In this document: positions 55,730 to 64,000 of the stretch, one piece after another | How positions within the stretch are numbered: position 1 is the first letter of the stretch | Layout: each line of letters begins with the position of its first letter | NCBI GenBank assembly: GCA_004380135.1 | Contig: QXCR01000126.1 | Span: 43,581-107,580, forward strand | Source of the DNA: Stemphylium vesicarium | Taxonomy: Eukaryota > Ascomycota > Dothideomycetes > Pleosporales > Pleosporaceae | Direction: 5' to 3' | Length of the DNA: 64,000 nt | Translations under genes and position numbers: made by a program | Notes under the pieces: generated by a model | Told to the model about the DNA's origin: nothing | The model's input: only the letters and a program-made list of their open reading frames with translations | Databases searched by the model: none

Positions 55730-56301
55730 TGTAAAGGGCTACGCCTAAGTACTGCTACCTTCTTACTTTAGGCTAGCGCGGAACGCTAGCGTAGAGGTAG
55801 CGCAAAGGATAAGTACCGTACGAAGGAGGACACCTACACTTCTTTTCTCTACCTTTCTTATTCTATATATAGGAGTAAATACATACTTATTAGTAGGCCT
55901 CTTTCTACCTATAATATTATAAGAAAGGTAACTCTTACTTTACTCTTTCTTCTTATACGTAACGAGTTAGAATTAAGAATAGCTACTTATTAGTATTATA
56001 AGTTAGTAAGATCTTACTTATATAATATAAGTATAGATAGACAATAATATAATAAACTAGAAAGAGCTAAGAGGAGGCTAGAGAGATCTCTCTCTAGAAA
56101 GAAACTATACGCTTAAAGTAGAGAAGCTTTAAAATTACGTATAATAACTATAGAGCGACCTAAACTAAGCGACCTAAGAATAATAGTTATATACTATATT
56201 AAGTTAGTAACTCTAGGCTCTAACTTAAATTATTAAGAATTAGAGAAGAATACTAAGTATGCTAAGTCTAGATAGAACTACTCTACTTACTATATTAATA
56301 T
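55730..56301. repeat. 572-bp dispersed repeat, copy 2
   Basis: Same orientation and nearly the same sequence as 53329-53900; starts TGTAAAGGGCTACGCCTAAG. It sits inside the transposase frame of relic C, so it inserted into or recombined with that element, and is itself followed directly by the gypsy relic. Confidence 0.7.
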
Positions 56302-56310
56302 TATGTAACG

Positions 56311-56438
56311 AGGCTACCTCCCTCGTTACAGCTATAGCCAAGACCAGACTCGGAGTCAACCCCGAGTCGCTTCGAGACTACCTCCCTCGTTATAGCTATA
56401 GCTAAGACTAGACTTAGAGTTAACCCTAAGTCGCTTTA
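56311..56438. repeat. 64-bp tandem duplication with one RIP-altered unit
   Basis: Unit 1 (56311-56374, starts AGGCTACCTCCCTCGTTACA) is directly followed by unit 2 (56375-56438, starts AGACTACCTCCCTCGTTATA). Every difference I see is C-to-T or G-to-A in unit 2. Confidence 0.75.
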
Positions 56439-57026
56439 GACCTAATCCTAACTTAGTTCTAACTTAGCCCTCTCTAGCCTATATATATTTAAGCCTACTA
56501 TTCCCTAAATATAAATAAGTAGTTTTCTATAATTCTTTTATATAAGACTTATAGGTATTAATTAATTTTAAGTTATAGTTCTCTTACGCACTTCTATATA
56601 CCTCTAAGTAAGACTATACTAAGTTTAAATCTCTTATCTTGCCTACGTTATTATATTATTATAGAAAACTTATCTTAGCTAGTAACGGCCTCTTAATAAT
56701 ATCGTACTACTATTTATTTTATTCTAATACGCCTCTAATTTAGTTTAGAGGTAAATATAGTTACTACTACTAACTATTTAGCGTAGATAGGATTCTATTA
56801 ACCTCTTATTAACTAAAGCCTTTAGGTTTAGAACTTACTATCCCCTCGCGATAGTATTGCCTTTGGAAAAGCCGCGTAGATTGCGCTAAGATAGAAACTT
56901 AGAGACTATTAATAACCTACTAAGATTAGAGCTAACCGCCGATGCCTAGTAACCTAATAAAACTATTAGGTCTAGTAAGATTTACTAGAAATTTAGTTTA
57001 GAGAACTACCCTTAGAAAGAACTAAG

Positions 57027-57607
57027 TGTAAAAACGTCGCCCTATGCCACTACGCTAGTACGTGCCTAAAAAAGGTACAGTAACGATAACTATCGTTACG
57101 GTGCATAGGATAGTATATATCGATCGTGACAATATCTCCTTCCTTTTAAGGACCCTGTCCTAGGTGTCCTCGCTTAGGCAAGGCAGATATTCTTCACGAA
57201 TAGGTGCGCGCCAACGCTGTCGCGCGCGCCGCAGCGCATCGCATCGCATCGCTCAGCGCATCGATCGATCGCTCAGCACGTCGCATCGCCGGCGCGTCGC
57301 CACCTGATTAGTGTAGCCCCGCTGAACTAGTTACCAGCCCCGCTGTACTAATCCCAATATATACTAGACCTCCAGCAGCGGCGGCACCGCGCACAGCTGT
57401 GCGCGCATGCCAAAATTGCCCACGGCAAAATTGCTAGGCTGCCTAACGCGTACGGGATTCGAACCACCGACCTCACCGTGCGCTAGGGAGTTATCGTTAC
57501 TTTATAAAAACGTCGCTCTATACTACTACGCTAGTACGTGCCTAAAAAAGGTACAGTAACGATAACTATCATTACGGTGCATAGGATAGTATATATCGAT
57601 CGTGACA
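57027..57607 (+). mobile_element. 581-bp TRIM-like element: two 105-bp terminal repeats, target duplication CTAAG
   Basis: The left repeat 57027-57131 starts TGTAAAAACGTCGCCC and ends CGATCGTGACA. The right repeat 57503-57607 is the same length and differs at five sites, all G-to-A or C-to-T. Perfect CTAAG flanks the whole unit (57022-57026 and 57608-57612). The 371-bp interior is GC-rich and has no open frame of note; it contains a GCATC microsatellite (about 57237-57290) and an exact B-box-like motif on the minus strand. Paired LTRs, TG...CA ends, 5-bp duplication and no coding capacity match a terminal-repeat retrotransposon in miniature. It is inserted in the gypsy relic and is less mutated than it. 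No clear primer-binding site was recognised. Confidence 0.8.
57435..57502 (-). other. tRNA-like B-box segment inside the TRIM-like element
   Basis: On the minus strand GGTTCGAATCC (57452-57462) is a perfect polymerase III B box, preceded by AGGTCGGT as in the variable loop of tRNAs. The T-stem pairs poorly (two mismatches) and no A box or anticodon arm can be folded, so this is not a functional tRNA gene. Confidence 0.45.
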
Positions 57608-60600
57608 CTAAGCTAAAGTGTTAGCTATAGTCCCTAATAACCCTACCTCTAATTTAGAGGTAAGCTAAGAAGAAGAAACTAAAATAACTAATAATACTAA
57701 TAAGCTACTTAAAGAAATTAAAAGGCTCTAAGCTTAAGTTAGTTATTTAACGTAAGAATATTCTATTCTACTTACTACTAAATTAGCCCTAATAATTACT
57801 TAATAATCTTATAATACTTCTAGAGTAAGATTCTAGTCTAAGTCCCTTTTACTATCTAAAGTAAAACTATCTAAACGTATACTAATAATTAACTACTTTA
57901 CTAATAGGAAGGAATCTACTTTCTACTAATAGTAGGCCTTAATTAAGAATTAATTAGATATTAACTTAGACTACTATTAGAGCGAACGAGCTAGAATAGC
58001 CTTAGTTTAGGGATATATATCTAGTCTAGTAAAAGAGTATCTAGAGCCCTAGTACTTATTTAAAATAGATAATTAATAGTTTAAGAATACTAAGGAAATA
58101 ATTAACTTACTTAAGTTATTCTTTATCTCTAGAAATAAGTAAGTAGAAAGTAGATTAGCGTTCTACTATTTATAGATAGAAAAAGAAGAAACCTTTATCT
58201 TCTTTAAGGTAAAGTTTCTTAGTATAGCTATTAAGAGATCTATATCTAAATTAGAGTAGTTCTTTTACTTTTAGGAAAAGATTATATCTTTGCTATAGGT
58301 ATCTAACTTAGGCTTCTAATGCTCCTAGAAAAACGAATTTATACTAATAGTAGAGCACTTTACCACCTTTAATATAGAGCGACGTAATACCCCGCCTACT
58401 ACTACTTTAGATTATAGTAAGACAACCTCTTACTACTAAGGCTCTAAAAAGAGACTAATACTACTACTAACCTAATCCGCGGTATAAGCGACGGAGCAGC
58501 TCTAACTACTAACTATAGGATTACGTACGACACTATTCTAAGCCTCCCCTAGTATTAATAGAACTCCCTTACGTACTCCTACTTCTTAACTATCTCTATT
58601 ATTAGGTGCTTACTATAACTATAGGAAGACTAGTTACTTCTCTAAGAATTACCTTATGCCTTATATAAGAGAGATTAGAATAGAGGTTAAAAAGTAAGAG
58701 TTTATAGACGCAACTAAGTTCGCCCTAGATACTATCTAGTTAGGAAATAGAGACGCCTAAGAAAACTCTCTATCTTAGGCTAGAATAAGTATAATCTAGC
58801 TAATATAAACTTATTAAACTTATTTAGAGGAAAGCATTTTTATGCCTTAACTATACTCTACTTACGTAGCTATAGTATTAAGTTAAACTCTCTTATTAAT
58901 ATAGGCGCATAAGAATTCTTATTCTTAAACTTATCTATTACTTAGCTCTTATCTAAATCCCTCTAAGTACTAATTTAACGTCTTCTATTTAAAATCTTAG
59001 TTAAAGATTTTTAAGATTAGATCTAGATACTTATAGATAGCTATATCTAACTCTATATAAGAATTAATAGCTAGACTATCTATAATTGCCTATTTATTAT
59101 TATAGACCTAGATTTATAGAATTATATTATTAGTATTAAGTAGCTTAGATAATTCTAACTTTAGCTTAATATATATTAGAATCGTTTCCTCTAGCTAAAA
59201 GAATACCCCGCTACTTATAATGCAGCCCCGCCCCTTCTTATAACCCTAGCACAACTAAAGTCTAGCTAGAATATAGAACTAGATATCGCTTACCGCGACG
59301 CCTTATAGAAATAAGACGAGGCACGTAGGAACTAGAGTCTATTAATTAACTAGATTTAAGGAATTCTAAGGGTACCTAAGCTAAGATATATTATTTCTTA
59401 CCCTACTAACTTTACTAATCCTCTACTCTCTACTAAACCTACTATTACTCTAGTTCCGCCCTAAATCTCTAGATATTATCGCATTACTTTTATCTTAGCT
59501 AATAGATTATAATTTAATATAAAGCGAAAAGAAAATAAGTTCTTTACTACTATATTATATAAAATAGACCACATATTAGAGTATAAACGCTGTCTTAGAG
59601 ATAATCCTAATAATATAAACTTACTTTGCGACTAATTACTACCTATTTATAAGGAGTACTAAGACGTCTTTAGTAAGGCTACTACTAACTAACTCCCTAA
59701 GTATTAATTCTATAACTATAAGATTATCTTAATAGAATCTTTACTAAACGCTTATAATACCTTATTTAAATAAAATATTAAAGAGCTAGAAGTAACTAAG
59801 AAATATCTATAGGATAACTTAGAGAAAGAATTTATTAAGTATAGTAAGAGTCTATTTATATTCTCTATTCTCTATATTTATAAAGTAAATAGTAACCTTA
59901 GAGTCTATATAGACTATTAGAAACTTAATACTTTTACTTATAAAGACGCCTATCTAATACTTTATATTAATAAGCTATTATTTTAACCTACTAAAGCTAA
60001 ATTCTTTACTAAGTTTAATATCTAAGTTACTTTTAACTAGATTTAAATAGACTTTAATTTAGAAGAGTATACTACCTTCTAAACCTACTATAGAATATAT
60101 AAATATAAGGTCCTTCTATTTAGCCTATATAATAGCCTAGCTACCTACTAATAGTATATAAATAATATACTAGTTAATTACCTTAATAACTTCTATATCG
60201 CCTATTTAGACAATATCCTTATCTACTCTAAAGATAAGATTATTTATACCCTCTATATTAAATAGGTACTAGAACGACTATGCTAAGTAGGACTTTATAT
60301 AGATATTAAGAAAAGCGAATTCTATATAAACTAAATAAAGTACTTAGAATACGTCTAAATAAGTTAAGGTCTTAAGGTTAATTCTAATAAGGTATCTATT
60401 TTATAGAATTAGAAGCTACTAATAACTATTACTAGTGTAAAGTTATTTCTAGGATTTGCTAGATTTTATTAATAATTTATACTAGAATTCTTACGCGTAG
60501 CTAAACTACTTATTATATTATAAAGTTCTTTAAAACTATTTATATAGAGTTTAGAATATTAATAAGCGTTTAATAAAGTAAAAAAAGTCTTACTTACTAT

Positions 60601-60636
60601 TCTAATCTTATACTACTTTTACTCTAAACTAGATAT

Positions 60637-63600
60637 TGTTAGAATGTAAGCTTAGTTAAGCTTAAGTAAGCCTTAGTAAGCTTAAGTAAGCACTAGTACT
60701 CTTTTAGCTAGAATAGCACCACTATAGCTATTACGTTCTTATATACGTAATCTATAACGTAGAAATTACGTATATCTAGGTTATCTATTAGTAAGATAGA
60801 ATATTCTAGATAACCTAGCATTTATATATAATAACGAGTAGATAGTAATAATACCTTAGTATCTAACTCCCCCCTTTATATCTAATAAATATACTTTTAA
60901 CTCTAGTTCCTATCTTCTACTATTACTAATACTATTACTAATAGTATTAGTAATCCTCTACTATACTTTTTCTTATAGATTATAAGCCTAGGTTAGACTC
61001 TTTAGGAATAGAGTTACTATAAGTCTATAGTAACTAGAGTATTTATTACTCTAAGCTATAGTAGTAGTATTCTAGCGTATAGTTCTTACCTACTAGGACC
61101 TAAGTAATTAGGTAACCCTAGTTACTAGAAAACTATCTCTAACTTACTAATTACTTTACGTAAGACTATAATAAGTTTAGATAAGCTTATTAAGCTATAC
61201 TAAACTACTATTAAAAGATAGAGAGAAGATACTAGTAGTAATATTAGTATAAGGCTCTAGGTAATCCTATACTTAAGGTAAACTTATAGTAGGCTACTAT
61301 AGTAATTATTTATTAAAGCTTATTAGTAATAGCTTCTAGTAAGGCGTATAGTTACTAGATAGAGCTAAAACTCTTATTTAGTAACTAGCTAATAAGTTAG
61401 CCTCTAGGAAGACTAGTAACCTTTACTAGAGTAATAAGTAATTACTATAGGTAATATAATACTACTTTAGGTATAAGTGCTACGCCTTTAGCACTATTAG
61501 TACTACGTTTTTAGTACTATTTTTGGCTAGGATTTTGGCCTATAAGTGCTACGTCTTCGGCACTATTAGTACTACGGTTTTAGTACTACTTTGGCTAGGA
61601 TTTTAGCCTATTAGTGCTACGTTTTCGGCACTATTAAAGCTAGATCTTATTAGCTTATTATAATTTAATCTATAGCTAGAGTTCTTCAATAGCCATTAGT
61701 GCTCGTAAGAACAGTAACTATAGCTTTCTATTATAATAAGACTATATACAAGTTCTAGCTATTTGCTATCTCTAGATAATAGCTATCTACTTTGTCTAGA
61801 CGTAAGAGTAGTAGCTATAATGGCTAAAAGTAGCATTTTTAGAGTGCCTAAGTTAGTAGGTAACTCTAACTATAATATTTGGGCTTTAAGAGTAGAGTCT
61901 CTCTTAGTTAAAGAAGACTACTATTCTATTATAATAATAGATCCTTCTTAGTTAAACTTATCTAATTTTATATAAGAGAAATTAGATAATTTAAAAGAAT
62001 AAGAAGGCAAAGTATTATCTATTATTAGATTAAGCCTAGATAACGGCCCGCTTCTACAAACTAAAGAGATTAAATCACTATTTCTATTATAGGATAATCT
62101 TAAATCTCTATATTAAGTAAAAGGCTTTAGTAGCGATTTTCTACTAAGTAAAGAGCTTATTAATACTACGTTAATTAGTTATAATAATAACGTAGAAGTA
62201 TATTTATAGAAAATTAAGAGACTACTTAATAGCCTAGAAGCTAGAGATATTTCTCTACTATTAAAGTTTATTACTACTCTAGTACTAAATAATCTAAATA
62301 ACGATTTTAATTATTTAGTAACTATTATTACTTAAGATTTAAGACTAAATAAGCTAATTAATCTAGATCTTATATTTAGCTAGATTCTTAACGAGTCTAG
62401 ACGTCTATATTTAATTAAATCTCTAAAGAATAGTATCTCTAATAAAGAAATTACTAATAAAGACATAGAAATATCTTTAAATATAAAGAAAAGTAGCAAG
62501 TACTACTCTTATTATAATAGAAGTAGACATATAGATAATATCTATTATAAGAAGAAACGTAGTAATAAGAAGTAATTTAAGGCCGTAAATATAATAGAAG
62601 AGAGTAGTCTTAATAGTACTATTATTTAAGTTAATAATATAGAAGATACTAAAGAATTTTCTACTAGTAATAAGATTATATAAGTACTAGATAGTAGTAC
62701 TAGCTATTATATATACTCTAGAGAAGATCTTTTTTCTAATCTTAAGCTAATTAATAATACCTATATTAAGTAGGGTAATACTAGTACTCTACTTAAAGTA
62801 AAAGCTAAGAGTAATATAGCTATTATCTTTACTAGCACTAATACGCCTATAGTACTTAAGGATATACTACTAGTACCTAAAATATAAGTAAACCTACTAA
62901 GCGTCTACTAAGCTATTAATAGAGGGGTAGAGTTTAATTTTACTAAAAAAGAATACTAAGCCTATAAGAATAATAAGATTCTAGCTATAAGATACTATAC
63001 TAGAAATATAGCTACTTTTACTACTTATAGTAATAGAGATAAGAGTATAGAAGTTATAAATACTTCTACTAAGACCCTTAATAACACTACTCTACTATAT
63101 AAAAGACTAAGATATATTAGTAAGAATAGCCTTAGTAAGCTATTAACTAATATAGAAGGCCTAGACTTTAAGATAGATACTAGTAAAGACTTTATAGACT
63201 ATATTATCTACCTAGAAAGTAAGTAAACTAGTACTATTAGTAGAGACTCTATTACTACTAAAGTAGATAACTTTAGAGATCTAGTCTATATAGATCTAGG
63301 AGGACTTATTAAGCCTATAACTAATAAAGGCTATAGATATTATATTACCTTTCTAGACTATAAGATAAAGTATCTAGAGATAGAACTACTTAAAAATAAA
63401 GTAGAACTAATTTAACCTATTAAAGAATTTATTAATAGAGTTAAAGTATAAGATAATAAAAGGCTTAAGCTAATTTAAGTAGATAATAAACTAAATATAA
63501 AAGATCTATTAGATCTAGCTAAAGATAAAGAATTTATCTTTAGATTTACACCTTCTTTTAATCCTAAAGTTAAGAGAGAGGTAGAGCGTATAAATAGAAC

Positions 63601-64000
63601 TTTATTTAATAAAGTAAGAGCTCTACTATTTAAGTCTAAACTACTAAAAAGGCTATAGGTAGAGGCTCTAATGTCTGCTATATATCTCTATAATAGAATA
63701 CTAAATAGTTCTATTAATTTTAAAACGCCTTATAAGGTTAAATATAAAGCTAAGCCTAATATAGCTAATATAAAGATCTAGGGATCTTTAAGCTATAAAA
63801 AAGAACTTAAAGAGTTCTTATATAAGCTAAATACTAGGTTAAAACTATACTACCTAATAGGTTATATAAGTAATAACCTATATTATCTTCTAGATCTTAA
63901 ATCTTATAAAGTTACTTTAGCTAGAGATATTAAAGTACTAGAAGGAACTTACTATAGGCCTTTAAAAGATCTTAGTTAAGAGAATCTAGAGATAAAAGAT
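60637..64000 (+). mobile_element. Ty1/copia retrotransposon relic, truncated by the window edge
   Basis: The LTR/leader starts TGTTAGAATGTAAGCTTAGT at 60637 (compare 54105). From 61763 to the right edge a single plus-strand frame encodes gag-pol, broken only by TAA/TAG. In order: gag MAKSSIFRVPKLVGNSNYNI from ATG 61820 and WALRVESLL; a decayed zinc knuckle KYYSYYNRSRHIDNIYYKKK (about 62490); a protease-like VLDSSTSYYI (about 62690); the pre-integrase LLYKRLRYISKNSLSKL; integrase core DLVYIDLGGLIKPITNKGYR and YYITFLDYKIKYLEIELL; then FNPKVKREVERINRTLFNKV and TPYKVKYKAKPNIANIKI. Reverse transcriptase and the 3' LTR are outside the window. Loss of the knuckle cysteines to Tyr (TGY to TAY) is what RIP produces. 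Confidence 0.85.
61472..61635. repeat. Tandem hairpin repeats in the copia leader, about 68 bp units
   Basis: Unit 1 61472-61540, unit 2 61541-61608 and a partial unit 3 61609-61635, each beginning TATAAGTGCTACG or a variant. Every full unit contains three short inverted pairs: AGTGC...GCACT, AGTAC...GTACT and GGCTAGG...TTGGCC. They lie just before the gag frame. Confidence 0.7.

Larger units (their letters stand above)
56304..60636 (+). mobile_element. Ty3/gypsy retrotransposon relic, RIP-mutated
   Basis: Begins TGTAACGAGG with the hairpin partner CCTCGTTACA 17 bp on. Coding remnants on the plus strand, all broken by TAA/TAG: a gag zinc-knuckle remnant (AYYNYRKTSYFSKNY, about 58608-58652, Cys and His lost); a retropepsin-like SLINIGA-stop-EFLFLN near 58885-58930; reverse transcriptase about 59820-60470 with KEFIKYSKSLF, NLRVYIDY-stop-KLNTFTYKDA, the catalytic box decayed to AYLDNILIYSK (60203-60214, normally YxDD), and KKSEFYIN. 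RNase H and integrase are missing because the copia element starts at 60637. The TRIM-like element at 57027-57607 is nested inside it. Composition is strongly AT with CpA/TpG nearly absent. Confidence 0.8.

Noticed and set aside
57435..57502. Functional tRNA gene
   Set aside because: Good B box but no A box, no anticodon arm and a mismatched T-stem.
52126..64000. CRISPR array or other spaced direct repeats
   Set aside because: Repeats here are transposon ends, LTRs and a leader tandem; none has unique spacers of constant size, and the organism is eukaryotic.

Overview
The window reads as a nuclear contig of a filamentous ascomycete, most likely a Dothideomycete of the Pleosporales type. The reasons are short GT-AG introns (about 45-110 nt), single-copy eukaryotic housekeeping genes, Zn2Cys6 and BTB genes, a fungal GH16 glucanase, and a transposon-rich AT block with the footprint of repeat-induced point mutation (RIP). 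The order is an inference from sequence style, not a proven assignment. All gene models below were spliced by eye and kept only where reading frames join across the introns.

Layout. 0.9-2.8 kb: pyruvate decarboxylase (+). 2.9-7.0 kb: an uncharacterised coiled-coil protein, a secreted GPI-type PEBP-like protein and adenylosuccinate synthetase ADE12 (all -). 7.6-9.5 kb: a Dal5-type MFS permease (-). 9.5-12 kb: gene-poor. 12-16.4 kb: a small Cys-rich protein, an enoyl-CoA hydratase/isomerase gene broken by one stop, quinolinate phosphoribosyltransferase BNA6, and a GH16 glucanase (all +). 17-19.2 kb: two decayed BTB genes (+). 19.5-24 kb: a second MFS permease and a Zn2Cys6 regulator (-). 24.7-33.1 kb: VTS1 (-), prefoldin subunit 6 (-), VPS4 (+), citrate carrier CTP1 (-), MAM33 (+). 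33.9-39.3 kb: an intact BTB/Cys-cluster protein (+), an orphan 302-aa protein (-) and HPC2 of the HIR chaperone complex (-). 40.7-48.7 kb: NOP56 (-), CCT6 (+) and a GH47 mannosidase (+). 51.1-52.1 kb: sterol C5-desaturase ERG3 (-).

There are no operons; genes are individually promoted. Three close divergent pairs (prefoldin 6/VPS4, CTP1/MAM33, NOP56/CCT6) must share upstream regions. There is no clear biosynthetic cluster: the MFS genes and the regulator lie near each other without a backbone enzyme.

From about 52.3 kb to the right edge the sequence changes abruptly to AT-rich DNA with almost no CpA/TpG, full of nested, RIP-mutated transposon relics: three pogo/Fot-type transposase tails, a Ty3/gypsy relic (gag knuckle, protease, reverse transcriptase), a Ty1/copia relic running off the edge, and two duplicated 572-bp repeats. 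Set into this block are four short, comparatively GC-rich elements, each bounded by TG...CA and perfect 5-bp target duplications. One of them (57027-57607) is a complete 581-bp unit with two 105-bp direct terminal repeats and no coding capacity, like a terminal-repeat retrotransposon in miniature. This set is the least expected content of the window.
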